From Blastomussa wellsi (Eukaryota > Cnidaria > Anthozoa > Scleractinia > Plerogyridae), in assembly GCA_947652115.1 (NCBI GenBank), contig OX393562.1:12655294-12719293 (forward strand): a DNA stretch of 64,000 bases, read 5' to 3'. A program made the position numbers and the translations under genes. This document shows positions 11,586 to 25,900 of this stretch, piece after piece (within the stretch, counting starts at the first letter, position 1; the number at the start of each line of letters is the position of its first letter). Below the pieces are notes generated by a model. It had not been told where the DNA came from and ran no database searches. It saw nothing but the letters and a program-made list of their open reading frames with translations.

Positions 11586-12400
11586 GTTTTCCAGCTATCC
11601 CAGCCAATTCACTACAACTCCGCCCTATCTTTAAACAGTGCTTTGCAGAAATGTTTTCGCACATCAAAGAACGTCGTTTTCACATTTTTGCGAGAAAATA
11701 TATAATATTGCTACCTTATTTACTCTACTTTACTTATCTACTCCGAGAGCAACCTTACATTAGTCAGTATTCAATATGTGATATGACTAAACTAATGCGC
11801 AAAAACTAACGATCCAAGAAGACAACCCGCGAATTTTCGATTAGACTCCCTTCACATAAGAACCTGTTTAGGCTAGAATTTCAAAGCAGGTTCTTTAATA
11901 GTTTATAGAGTCAACTAAAAATTACATTCAGTATAGCTTTAAAGTGCATAATAGGGTTTTTATGAGTGCATATACTGTCATTTTGGAGACACAATTTGTG
12001 CATAATTTACATAAATGATATACCACAGCTACCGAAAATGAGTCGCTTTTTTCTTAAGAAAATAAGAACCTATTTAAGAACCTGTTTAGCCTAACGTCCT
12101 GGTAGACACTATTTACATAAGAGGTCATAAGAAGCTGTTTAGGCTAACTTAAAATCTATGTTCTTATGCGCGGGTTTTTACTGTGTTACCCGGCCCGTGA
12201 AAATATCTGGGCTTCAGAATTAGATTTGATTTTCTATCAAGGATATGCAACCGGGTTCGTTAAGTAGCCCACGTCGTTCTAAGTACGAGAGAAACAATTT
12301 CCATATTTCTGTTACGTTGTTGGCACTGACTTATTCGACTTTTTGCAGGCAAATAAATTAAAGCATGTATACACAATAGGAAAATACTAAGCTGAAACGC

Positions 12401-12690
12401 TTTCTATATTTGGAATGTAATGCGTTGTTGATGATGCATGTGCGCGCTTTTGGGAAATTAAAAAATTAATTGCCGCCTACGTAGATAAAAGTTGCTGTTT
12501 GCGTCTCCTTTGAGCCTCGAGAGAAAAATGGACTTATCTTCAGTTTTAAGTTTGATTGTAGTTCTTCCGATCCATGAAGTCGTGCCCGTCCTTTTAGGTG
12601 ATGTGCAGCATACAACGACATACATACTTACTCCCCCCTCAACTCCCCCCCTCTCCAAACCTTAGTAGAGGGGACTTTTCCCCTCAGCTA

Positions 12691-12741
<51 letters not shown>

Positions 12742-13947
12742 TTCAAAGCCAAGCTAAGCTGCTTGATCACTCGATGGATCTTAAAAAATTATAACCAACC
12801 TTCAATTCAACGTATAGGCCACGTAAAATAGAACAGCAGGCTATACTTTTATGTTCACGTGCAGATTGTGTTTTCACTTTTGATCCATTTCTTGAAGTGG
12901 TATCACATTACAACTGCCAATTTCAAGGCCCGCCGCAGCAAGAAGTCCAAGAAGTCCAGTTTTTGTGAAGTAATGGCTGATAACTGAAAACCTTTTGAGA
13001 ACGGCAGTTTCTGGCACATTTGCCTGTTTCACGTTTTCTCTTTGGTAGTTAGTTTTGTCCTTTTCAAACCAGTTAAAAATGAAAATCTTAACACAACTTA
13101 TTATTGGCGCTCACAAACAAAATGTGTTATGCTTTCAGTAATTTTCTTTCTTATTTTACCTTTTCGCCTATGACTTTCTTTAACTTTTTTATATTTTTGG
13201 TGATCATGATTTTTACTGAGAAAAAGTTGGGCGGGGGGCCGGGGAGGGGGAGTGGGGGGTGGAGTTAGCCCCGTCCCCTGCGCGGTCCCTGATTACTTTG
13301 CAGTGTCATCTATCTTTTGCTTCTTTGTTCTCTGACGCCAGGGAGAACTAAATGGTTGTAGCATGGTTTGTTTACCATTCGTAGAATGGCGGAAGATTTT
13401 AGAGCATTTTCTCTGGCGAACCTTACACCCAAAATACACCCAGATTCACCATCTACAAAATTATGGTACAATTTGAAAAAAAAATGCTTTTTTGGGCCTA
13501 CTTTCATGCAAATTCCACCGTTATTTTCTTTCCTTCAAAAATATTTTTTTACGGAGGAATGTGATACACATTGATTTCAATATTTGAGCATAATTTTGTA
13601 AGCGGTGAAATTGTAACGCAACTTCTACATCGGTTCAAACTTATCGAAAAATTAGACTGAGAGGGGGTGTTCGGAAACACCCAGTCCTCGATGGCAACAG
13701 CGATAAAGCAAATCAACAAAATTTTCACTGCGCCGAGTAACAAGTTAAATGCACATTTTGGCGTTATTTTGAAGTAATTCTACCCAATTCAGATGACGTG
13801 ATGACTCATTTGGGAGGTTGGAATTGTACAATTTGTTATTCACATATTCCTATATTGTATTGTATACACGAGGGCCACTGGTTTGTTAGTATGTTCATAA
13901 GTCTTTACTTACTTACTTTCTTTCTTTCTTACTGGTGTTACAGGCAT
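12401..13947. other. region upstream of the transporter gene, with (TAA)n microsatellite
   Basis: Mostly unremarkable AT-rich sequence. It includes a (TAA)n run at 12694-12742 and a G-rich patch at about 13229-13262. A pyrimidine tract ends in TTACAG at 13943, just before the transporter ATG. This could be a splice acceptor from an unseen 5' non-coding exon. No convincing gene was found. Confidence 0.5.
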
Positions 13948-16900
13948 ATGTCTTCAGCTGAAACTTCTGGGCAATGCACAAAAATCTTCCATCGGTTTTG
14001 CTATGGAGTGGGTCACGTGATAAATGATGTTACTCTCCGGCTGGTTGTCTCATTTCGACTGGTATTCCTGTTGAAAGTCGTAAACATGTCCGCGAGTAAT
14101 GCCGGTTGGATTCTTATTTCCAGTCGCATCATTAATGCATTTATTTTACGACCGATAGTCGGACATTTATGCGACAAAGTTTCCATTCCAGTTCTGTCGC
14201 GTAGGCATGGAAAGAGGAAATCGTGGCATTTGATAGGAACTGTGTTACAAGCTGTCAGTGTGCCACTTATTTTCAGCAACTGTATATTTTGCAGTAGCGA
14301 GCCAAGTCAATGGCAGCTTGTTGTATACTATGCCGCAATCAACACATTGGTGTGGTTTTCTGTGATCTTAATTGAAGTTGCACATCTGTCAATAATTCCC
14401 ATCATTGCCAAAGATCAACAGGAAGCAGTTAAGCTCCATGGATTGAGGTTTGAAAACTATTTTCATTTTACAAAACTGTTACAAAATATTGCCCATTCTA
14501 TATATGGCATAGTTAATAGAAGTGGAGGAAAAAGGTGATAGCAAACTGACAACATAATTCTGATGAATTGCATATTAAAGTACCACTACTGCGACCAAAT
14601 TTCACATTTTTTCGGACTTCGGAATAGCTTACCGGTGTCTACAGCGTCCTTCCACCCAGAAAGAAAAAATAAAATAACTTCCTTCACTGAAATTTCTACC
14701 TTCTAAAAGTGACATTTTTCGTCCGACATTATGGTTATAAATAAAAATAATAATAATAATAATTATTATAACTTTATTTAAGTGTCAATGTGTTTAGCAC
14801 TGCTGTGCTAATTGGGGACACTGTAAATACGTAAACAAATATTATAAATGAAACAGAAAGTTCTTAAAAATCCCAACTGGCAGGAGGCAGACCAGCTGGC
14901 TATTTACAAAGCGTGGAGGAGTTGAATTCGGGACCACCGAAGGCAAATCCGTTTTAGTTGCAGGGAGGAGGACTCGAACCCGGGACCACCGGGTTACAAG
15001 TCCAGCGCCTTGACCACTAGGCCACGCTCGCCTCCTAAAGATAAGATAGGCCCAGATAAGCCCGCTATTTTCACAGCGGCAGCACCACTTGTGACGTCAA
15101 ACTCCTAATATAACCGGGGAGACATAACCCGTATTCCGGACTAAATTGATTTGGAGTTGATTTCAGTGCTTTTTTGTCGAGAATATTCGCAAAAATGTCC
15201 GTCGATTCAGCTAGAGTTGGTCTTTCCGAATGTTTGTCTGAAAGCGGTAAAGCGTAGCGAAGGTTCCTCGAAGTCATCAGAGACTAGCTAGCTTCTGCTC
15301 GGAAAGGGAAGATATTTGCAATAATACGATCATAGTTCCAGTACTGAGCCAACAAACTACCGAAAAGAAAGTTTTCCAAATAACACGCTGAACAATAGCT
15401 ACAGACGAAGAAGGAGACGACATGTTTCTCAGCCGATTTTGACAAGGTAAACACAACCAATTCAGTTCCCGCCTTGTTTTTCAAGCTGTTTTTTTTTTTT
15501 AACAATTTCTAGCGTTCCCCCTTGGCTCGGTTCTTTTGAACGTAATTCGTAACAAAGCTAGTTGTTAGCCATGTAGAAAGACACAATGCCATATTTGTGC
15601 ATGTACTTCACTGTACCATAAAACTCGAGGTGTGGCATGTACCCACCAACTTTCGAATTTGGAACAAATATGAAAATTGCGCAGGCTGAGATATACTTTA
15701 GTGTGTCAAGCTAAGATCCTTGGACCAGATGATCATACACTGTATGAGGCGATTTAATGCATTAGAATTCGTGACGCAAAAGAAATACTCTGTGATTTTA
15801 TAAATAAATCAAAATCCTACAATCTTTCTAATATCGATGCGACTTTAGTGTTTAGTGTTTTCCTGCGTATTCAAGTTTGATTTGTGTTTTTGATAAGCTG
15901 GAAAAGGTCATTAAATTCTTCTTCCTTTGTTGACTTTTAATGAAATCCTGGTGTTTGCTAAATTTTAGCGTTCGCTCAGATTGCATCCAAGAGTACTTAA
16001 ATTTTCAAATTCCCCGGGGGAGCATGCCCCCGGAACCCCCTAGTTTCTCGTGCCTTCGGCACTCGCACCAATATCATACATTCCCAATTACGCCGCACCA
16101 AAGAAAAATTCTCGACGCCGCCCCCGCTATTCACTAGTGGAAACATGGGATTGCATTTGATACTATTTTTCAGTCTGTTTATTACCAGTTCTGATGATGA
16201 CACTGGGTAAAAAGGCAAAAAGTTGTGGATTATTTTAGCTAACATAAAGTTAAAATAATTGCTAACATCCCCTCACCATATCCCCATAAAAACCTGGGGT
16301 TAACATAGAATAGAAAACAAGCCATTTGTCAACAGCCACTCCCCTCTGAAAAATTCTGGATATGCCCGTGGATTATTGATTGGAAGAAAGAGGATCAAAT
16401 ATATTGAACCTGAATGAACAACAACCAATGTCATCCTGTAAATTTGTAGTGATCCTAAAAAGTATGCAAATCTGAAAACCGTGAACATCAGAATAGGTCA
16501 TATAATTCTGGAATGTTGTGTTGGCAGTAAAACCCCAAGAGAGATGAAAAAAACAAGATGAGAAAGGGTTTAGTTTTTATTTCAACATTTTTCTTGAGGT
16601 CTGATCTCACATCTGATTGCTCCTTGCACAATTGAAAAGTCAAATCAAAGTGTTCACATTTTAGTATATGCGCAGTACAGAAATAGTATCCTTGTAAGCA
16701 GTAATTTATTTATTTATCAGAGGTGGTCTGTTAGAGAATGGGTGCTCAGGGTTGGAATGTGAATGGGGCATGCATGTTTAGGCACAGCTTCTGTGAAAAA
16801 GATAAACTTAGTTATTCTGGTTGGGGAGTATCAGCTCGACAAACAATATTGCAATAGCTACCTGTGAATGTTGGTGATTTCTGTTTGTGGTTTTTTTGCA

Positions 16901-19900
16901 AAGCAATGATAACACTCGTAGATGAACCAAAAATGAATTTCTTTTGTGTTTAAAGTCCCTTTAAAGATAAAATTATTTGCTTCATTTCACATTCATCACA
17001 TGGGTCAGAACAATTTTTGATATTGATATATTTTGTACCTGGACCACCTGTTTACATTGAACCGACTCAGTTTTGTCACAGATTGCAGTGGTGTTTCCAT
17101 GGGCCCATGCACATTAAGAGACCATTTTTAAACAAAACTAGATTCCAGGAATTAATCACGCTAACTTTGAAAAAGCTACCATGGTTTGCGGTGTGCGACA
17201 AATGCAGACTGGCCATCCGGTTAGCCTGAATATCACACAGGTTAGCTTGAATATCACTCTGGGTAGCCTAAATAGCATTAGGGTTAGCCTGCTTGCAGTT
17301 AGTTCTCAACAATAGCCATATTTCCTTAAAAAAATCTGCAGTCTGTATTTGTCGCACACCGCCATGGTTTGGGTGTCCGCATGACATTGCACACGACTGG
17401 AACTGTGTCGAAATGTTGACCTGATTATTTTTGGAACCAGGCTTGCACACTAAACCATTTTGAATTTTCTCCTATTCTGCTGTTCCAGTGTAAATACAAA
17501 GTTAACAGTTCAAGATATTTTTAGTGCAAAAATTTGTTCAGACTCATGCATGAAAAATGACGTTTAGTGTACACAGATTAATGTATATCCTAGAGGATAT
17601 TTTCTGCAGTACAAATGCTCTTGTTATTTTATTCTATTCTTTACTTACTTTAGGTTATGACATACACCTTATTACAAAATGGCCGCTGATTTATGCACAT
17701 ACAAATTGGCCCTTGTTTCCTTGTTCAAGATAAAATATTCTTTTGATTTTTGAGCTTAAAAACGAGGCAAGAAGGACTAATTTGAATACCAACAAAAGAA
17801 TATTAAGATGGTAGCCATTTTGGGATAAGGTTTCTACGAGATAAACATTTTATTCTCTTTTCACGACTTCTGGATTGCACGAATTAAGGTTAGACGATAC
17901 TGTTGTAATCTACAAAACTAGAAACGACGATATCTAACCGCGACCTTGTCCGAAATGTCCGATTACAATATACACGAGCAACTCTCTCTGCGCGAACCGA
18001 AGAACGATATGCAAAAAAAAAAATTCTTGCCAAAAGCTAACACTTGACTTATATGCATGAACGCGAGGCGAAAAGGTTGCATAACTGACAAATAGAGTTA
18101 CGTAACAAAACTAGATTATGTAACGAACTAATGTCCACGCAAAGAAGGTAACAATGCTAAATTGTCTCGTGACCATTCTCACCTTCGTTGATATGACAGC
18201 ATAACAACACTAATTATGTTAATGAAAGGCACGAGGTAGACTGTCCTTGGTAAATGTAACATCTAAACTGTTCAAAAAATCTCTGTAAGTCATCTTCGAT
18301 GTCATCATTATTATGTGCACACTAGGAAATCCAGTCACTTTTCTGAATAGTGACAGATCTCGGCGTCTTTGGGCGAGCTCAGCTCATTCGTGATACTTCT
18401 AACTGGCATAGTTTATTAATGGGTCTCATGAGTTGATTTTTCCCAACTTGAACTTTGGCCACTCTTGTGTGTCCATCTTTTCCAGGAAAAACTTCAATAA
18501 TACGTCCTAGAGGCCAGTGTCCTCGTGGTGTATTAGGTGAGATGACTAACACAACGTCTCCAACCTGAAGATCTCGTTCAACAGATAACCATTTTAAGAG
18601 TAGGTAGCCACTCACGAATCCAACGATGCCAGAAATGCCTCACTAATTCCTGGACTCTTCTCCACCTTTTCTTTGGATTGAATGTGGTCTCGTCTACGGT
18701 TTCTGGTGCGAACTGTCCGCCGGCTTGACCAAAAAGAAAATGATTTGGTGTTCGAGGAACATCATCTTCTGGACTTGCCGATTGATAAGTTAGTGGTCTT
18801 GAATTCAGAAGTGCCTCTGGTCCGGTAAAAGTTGTCATAAACTCTTCGTCTGTGATTTCTGCATCGCTAAGAATTACATGTTTTGCTCGCTTTGCTGCCT
18901 TTATCATAACCTCATGACCACCGCCAAAATGAGGTGCGAGTGGGGGGTTGAACTTCCACATCACTCCTTGATTTGCTGTCGATTTCGTGACCTTCTCGTG
19001 ATCAAGCTCTCTTACTAAATCACGCATCTCCTTGTTAGCTCCTACAAAGTTACCTCCATTGTCAGATAACATCTCTTTTGGAAGTCCTCTCCGGTTGGCC
19101 ATTCTGTAGAAAGCATTCAAGAATGAGTCCGTGTCAAGTGCATAGGCCATTTGCAAATGGACTGCCCTGGATGCTAAACAAGTAAACAAACATAAGTAAC
19201 GCTTCTGTCTTCGAGTCCTTCGTCCCTGCACAGTGATGAATGGACCTCCAAAATCTACGGCAGTTTGTGCAAACGCTCTCAAGGAGAATCTAAGCCGGAT
19301 CTGTGGAAGGGGAGCCATGACTTGCTTTGCAGCTTTAGCTTTTCTTCTTTGGCATTCGTTGCATTCCTTGTCCCATTCCCGAATTTCTTCACGTGCAGAA
19401 ATGATCCAGAAACACGTTGATAAAGTTGCCAACGTTTGATTCGTACCCCCCTCCCCCCCCCCCCCCCCCCGCGTGATTCTCTTTCTCGCGATAATGCTTG
19501 ACAATCAACTTCGTCACAAAGTTCTTCCGAGGTAAAATAATCAGAAAGCGTGCGTCATGTGATAGGAATTCTGCAAACTTAAGGCGTCCATCGCATCTGA
19601 TTTGACCCTCTTCGTCTAGCCATGGTTGTAATCCGAGTAACTTGCTCTTCTTCGGAAGTTCTTTTCGTCGCTCAAGTGCCAAATATTCATCGGAAAACGC
19701 CTCTCTTTGTGCACTCCTGATCACCTGAATCGCAGCGTCTTCAATTTCTTCTGACTTTAACTCTCCACTTTCTTTTCTGCAACTTCTTCAGTTTAGACAA
19801 CTGTGCAACGACGAACCCATGCTTGGACTCTTGTTAGTCTTGTCCAATCTGAAAAACGCTTTGGATTGAGACGCCATTCCTCATCCTCTTGTGTAACTGA

Positions 19901-22900
19901 GATCATAGTGCAATACTCACTTCTCCGATTTGCTTGTGAGCCATAACGGACTGCTTTCTTCATTTCGTTTTGCTCCAAGACTACACCTGCATCAAGGTTT
20001 TTGATAGGCCATTCCGATTCTGCGTTCTGAAGGAAATCGGGACCATTCCACCACTTTTCTTTGCTGGAAATATCCGATATCATCATTCCTCTCGTGGTAA
20101 GGTCAGAACGTATCGCCACTGTTCAGGATTCGTCAAGCTTTGAATTTCTCCCACACGATTTGCTACGAAGGGTTTGTATCTCCGACTTCTTCCTCTGATC
20201 TACCACAGGACGTTCATACTATCAGACCAGAATACTGCTTGACTCAATGCACCACTGAAGACTCTAGATACAGACTCAGTTAGTCTCAGTCCCAGGACTG
20301 CCGCTAGCAGTTCCAAGCGAGGAATACTTGTCGTCGCAATTGGTGCAACTCTTGTCTTGGCTGACACTAAACGTGCCGACACCGATCCAATCTCATAGAC
20401 AACTCTTGAATAGACAACAGCACCGTATGCATCTTGTGATGCATCTACAAACGTATGCAATGTCTCTGACAGCGCAACTTTTTCTGGGCCAAATCGTAAA
20501 CATCTGAGAATTTTGATGGTTGGCAATTCTTCTAACTCACAGAACCATTCTCGAGACCTGTGAATCAATTCTCCTGGGCATAGCTCGTCCCATTCAAGGC
20601 CTGCGATCCACATTTCCTGCATCAAGACTTTCGCTCTAATCGTAAATGGCGCCAAGAAACCAATTGGATCAAATAGTGTGGCAATCTTTTTCAGGAAGCT
20701 CCTTTTAGTGACCTGAAAGTTTTCATCGGGTGGGTTTGCCTTGAACGTAAACACGTCTTCTTCCGGGAGCCACGTGATTCCAAGTGTTTTTGCCGTTGGA
20801 AAGGGCTCTTCGTTGATGTCGACTTCTGATGCTCGGTCCTCGATTGGTATCTTCTCTAGAACCTCGGGTGAATTGGATAGCCATTTGCGAGCGTGCATTC
20901 CCGCCTTGGTCCATAACTCCTGTAACTGCTTGTACAGCTCAGTTCCCTGATTATCGTCCAATACAGAATCCATGCTGTCGTCCATATAGGTTGACTCTAA
21001 CACAGTTTCTGCAGCTAAGGGCAGCTCCTCTTTGTGCTTCCTAGCATGTGATTGAGGGACAAATTGAGCTTGAAATGGCGACGAGTTGATCCCGAAGACC
21101 ACACGGTTGAATTCGTACTCTTCTGGTTGTCTCTGCAGATCCAGCGATCTCCATAAGAACCGTTGACAGGATCGGTCCTTTGGTGCGACTTCAATTCTCA
21201 AATACATCTCAGCAATGTCACAAATGAGTGCAACAGGATGTCTTCTGAATCGAATCATAACATCGTTCAGATCTATTTGCAGCTTTGGACCTTGAAAAAT
21301 GACGCCATTAAGGGAGATTCCGTCGCACTTCGCCGAGGCGTTGAATACAATACGAGTCTTCGTTGTAGTTCTGTCCGGTCTTATAATGGGAAAATGTGTC
21401 ATCTTTCGAATGTAGCCCTTCTCCAGATATTGAGTAATGTTCTGCGAGTAAACAGCTGCAACCTCCGGACTTCTCAATAAACGCTTCTCCGTGTTGCACA
21501 ATCTGTGTAACGCCATGCCATAGTTGTTCGGAAGACTGTGATTGTCCTTCTTCCATGGAATCGCTACTTTATATCGGCCATCCACATACTTAAGAGACTT
21601 CTCAACTTGCTCTAATGCACATTGGTCGTCAAGGTTCAGAATGTGATGCTCATGTGCTGTACTAGGGTTCTCGATTTCCCAGAATTGCCAGAGTAGACTG
21701 CTAATCTCGTTTGTGTCCGATTCTCTTCGTACAAAATAGGTGTGTGCGAGGTTTGACTGAAAGTCACCTCCTACGAGCCCACCAGCAGGACCTGTACATG
21801 TCCATCCAAGTGGTGTAAGTCTGGCCACTGGTTCTCCAGGTTGACCTCGAACATCCTCGAAGGAGTAGTGTAGCTCAGCGTAATCGACGCCAATTAACAA
21901 GTCCACTATTGGGCGGATTCCTGGATTTGGAAATTGTATTCCTTTTAAATGTGTCCACTCCGCAGCATGCTTTCCCCAGTTGATAACTTTCATGTTTCCT
22001 GTGACACGCTCAGCTGTGAAAGCGCTTATCTTGGTCCTAACGTTCCCATTCATACTCTCCAGCTCAACTTCAACCGGCATAGCCTCGTTTGCGGTTGTCC
22101 TTGAAGTCCTAACTCTGCGGCTACGTCAGCATTCAAATAAGTTTTCGTGGAAGCTTCGTCCAATAACGCATTTACTTTAATTCTACGATTGCCGTTCTTG
22201 AGAAACACTGGGACTGTCCGAAGTGCAACAAATTTGGGTTTTTCACCATGTGTAGTCATTGTGGTGTGCGTTCTCTCCGACTGCTGCTCGACTGGTTCCT
22301 GGGGAAGCGAGAGAATCATGTCATCATTAATTACACCAGTTCCTGCGTCCGCTTGGGTTTCTGCTGAAGTTCCTTGATCTGTTGCCCTTGTATCACGATT
22401 GTTGGCCTGTTCAATTCGATCTGACGGAACAGAGTCTCTATGTAACAAACGATTGTGAGTGTTCTTGCAATTGTTGATCCTACAAGGCCTCGATCTGATA
22501 CACGTTTCTCCACTGTGATCTCCCCCCAGACAATGATAGCACAATTTTAGGCTTTTAGCGGCTTCCCATCGCTCTGTAAGACTCGTAAGGCTCTGTAAGG
22601 CCTTGAACTTGTCACAGAGCCAAACTCCATGATGTCCACTGCAAACTTTACACGGGCGAAATCCAATCTTTCTCTGATTTCCTGACGATTTCTGCGTGTT
22701 ACCGAAGAAAGTCACTGTGTTGTCTTTCTTGATCCCTCTTTTGCCAAGACCTCGAATTGTTTCCGATGCTACTGTTTGGAATTCTGATTCTTGGATAATG
22801 AACTCTCGCAGTGTTTCAAGTGATTGCCAACGAAATCCAACGATAATACTGCGCTAGCATGGCTTCGGTCAATTTCGTACACAAACTGAGGTACAGTCAT

Positions 22901-25900
22901 CCGCTTCCTAACTCGTCATGCCGACCTGCCTCCTTTAGGTTTACTACGGTCACGTCTAATAAATCTGTCTAATAAATAAGTCTCTCAAGGTCCCTTGCAT
23001 TTCCAGGGCAAAGCGGCTTAAAGTTCTCCAATTCTTCTAAATGAAGGGCTATCTGACGTCTTTTGCCGCCAAACTTTCGCTCCAAACGTTCCTTTGCCGC
23101 CTCATAGGCCGCCGCGGAATGTCCTAGAGGTTCCACGACCTTCAGTGACAAATATTGACGCAACTGCAGCAGCTTGTACTCTGGTGTAGCGGGCGACTTA
23201 TCCACACATGCCATAAAGGCCTTTTTTCAACTCTCGTACAATTTTTTATCACCATAGAATACAGGAATTGAAACACGCTTAAGTTGTTTCCACATATCCT
23301 GACCAAGCGATGGTGCTGAACAGCTCTCTGCCGATTTCTCCACATGGAATTTTGCTTTGTTCGACCCTGTGAGCTCTGATTTTACAGCCGAGTTTTTCAA
23401 ATCGTGAAGGTTGTAATCCGAAAATAAGCGACTGCGATATTGACGATCTAATTCTTCTAAATCTTCCTTCCGACCGGCGATATCTTCTTGCTGGAGATCT
23501 TGAATTTGTTTTTCCATGCTTTTCCGAGCGACGCTTTCTTCAATTCGGCGTCGACGGGTTTCTTCTGAAGCGTCAGTTGCAAGACTCGGCAATTCATCTT
23601 TGCGATTGTTCAAATATTCCTGGGCTTGATTGTGAGCCTCGGAAAATTCAACTTCCAGCTTTTCCATTTCGTCTCCCAGCTTTCTGCGTTTTTCTTTTTC
23701 CTTTGCGAGTAAATATTCCTCCGATAGTTTTCCCATCGTTTCCATAGCACGTTCTTGTACATCGCACAATCTTTTGCAAATTTCCTTGATTTCTCGCCGG
23801 CTTGGATAATCTTGCTCGTCCAAAAGATTCAACAGCCTGTTCTTAATTCTCGTAAAGGCCGACTTGTCCCTTGCTTTCTCTTGTTTTAACGTCTCGATTC
23901 GCTGTTGTCCTTCGTCTAAATCCTCGCCATGATTGCCGTCCACAGACATGATTCGCGGAACCTCGCTCTGCTACCAAAAAATGTCTACGAGATAAACATT
24001 TTATTCTCTTTTCACGACTTCTGGATTACACGAATTGAGGTTAGACGATACTGTTGTAATCTACAAAACTAGAAACGACGATATCTAACCGCGACCTTGT
24101 CCGAAATGTCCGATTACAATATACACGAGCAACTCTCTCTGCGCGAACCGAAGAACGATATGCAAAAAAAAAATTCTTGCCAAAAGCTAACACTTGACTT
24201 ATATGCATGAACGCGAGGCGAAAAGGTTGCATAACTGACAAATAGAGTTACGTAACAAAACTAGATTATGTAACGAACTAATGTCCACGCAAAGAAGGTA
24301 ACAATGCTAAATTGTCTCGTGACCATAAGGTGTATACAAGGGGTGAAGTGAACTACATGACATGAGCCTGTGAAAATTCCCCAATATTGATTTTCAATCA
24401 CACACTACGAGATCCGTGAAAGGCTATTGCATATTTCAGTTTACTGCGAGTTTCAATTACATGCGAACTCTGAAGTTCAAAACCCAACCAACGATTGCGT
24501 TTTTCGCTGCCGTCAATCATAATTACGGTAAAAGTTAATGAACCTTGAAAATCAGAAACAAACAATATGGATCGAAGTCTACCAATCACAACTGACAGAC
24601 GTGACCTTTTGACCCTGTTAGAGTGTACCTCTGTTTTCTGAGAGGTCCGCTTGATGATTGACGGCAGCGAAAAACGTAACCGTCGACATGAGAGTTCGCA
24701 TGTTTCTGAAAACCGCAGTAACTCTGTATTACAGTGGCATACTTTGAACAGTTTCAATACAATTAAGGAACAATTCAAAATAACTTTATCTTGTCTGAAA
24801 AATAAAAAATAATAAATATATATTGCCACTCGATATCTTACTGAACAATGAATGAAGAGAGAAATTCGTCAGCGCACAAAACCGCAATAACTTGCCTGGT
24901 CCTTGCCCGTAAATGTATCCAAGATATTTCTTCACATAGGTGCGTCTATTAAAACTCTGAAAAACTAATATCCACAGATTTTTCCTTTCTTCGATCGAAG
25001 TTGTGATCAGGTACGTGATGTCCATGTACAGCTCCCGGTTGAAACTAATCTTGACTATTTCAATCTACTTCAGGTCGAATTCGAATAAATTGGTGGAAAA
25101 CATTATTTTAGTCAACTGACTTCACTTTTGAAAGCTCGTCCACTTGTACTTGTAAACATACATTCCACTAATGAATTTTTTCGCATCGGTGTTGTTTTTA
25201 TATTATTAAAAAAGCGTGTCCCTGCACTGGTCGCATGTGTAGTACTCGTACAAAAAAAAAGATTCTTCGATCGATTCCCTGCATTCTGTAGCGGCTTAAA
25301 ATCATTGGACAAATAGCATCGTCGAGATTTGCCGGTACTACGGAGGATATTCACTTTTCGAGAAATCAGGGCGCTAAAGAGGAAGGGCGGCGAGACGCGC
25401 CCTTGTGCTCTTGAGCGATGTGTGATGCGGAGTCGTACTGGAGCGAGAGCGCTTCACTCCACAGCAGTTCAAAACATGGCGTCAAGTGAGATTCGATAGT
25501 TGATGACGAAAAGCGATTGTTACACCAAAACAGTAAGAGATTTCTACGGAATTCATTTAGCAATGGAATAACGACATGTTTTCCAAACTGCAAGAAGTTA
25601 GAAAGGGTTTGATTCTTTGAATACAGTGCTAACAATTATTCTGTTCGCCCTTGTTGGATACGAGGTGATAAATGATATACTGATATAATATAATCACCTC
25701 ATATCCAACAAGGGCGAATGGAATAATTGTTTTAGTAAATTCTCAACCTCGGTTATTGTCGTAAGAATTTTAAAACAGTACACTTGTTCGGCATGTACTA
25801 AAACCAGGAACATCGGAACACATTTTGTGCCGAGCATCTTTCTCTATTCTTAATTGTCAAAACCTAACATTCTGCGTTGCTATCGCTGAAGTAACCTTTT

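Larger units (their letters stand above)
9779..12400. repeat. interspersed repeat, copy B, split by two insertions
   Basis: Aligns with copy A but is interrupted by a fold-back element (9934-10752) and by a Penelope-derived hairpin (11335-11585). It extends about 300 bases beyond the end of copy A. That extra part (about 12190-12360) is matched by the third copy just before 51560, around GCCCACGTCGTTCTAAG and AAATAAATTAAA. Confidence 0.75.
17831..24325 (-). mobile_element. BEL/Pao LTR retrotransposon, complete but ORF-broken
   Basis: Two LTRs of about 345 bp bracket gag, a zinc-knuckle and protease region, RT, RNase H and integrase read on the minus strand. The 5-bp target duplication TAAGG is at 17826-17830 and 24326-24330. 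BEL/Pao is indicated by the long gag with a DUF1759-like region, the RT YMDD context, the RNase H motif [10 protein letters not shown] and the integrase motif PPLAPHFGG. The LTRs differ at only a few positions, so insertion was recent, yet several stop codons and frameshifts interrupt the polyprotein. It sits antisense in intron 1 of the transporter. Confidence 0.93.

Noticed and set aside
14962..15036. tRNA gene
   Set aside because: A and B boxes are present but the sequence runs into a SINE body and does not form a full cloverleaf with acceptor stem.
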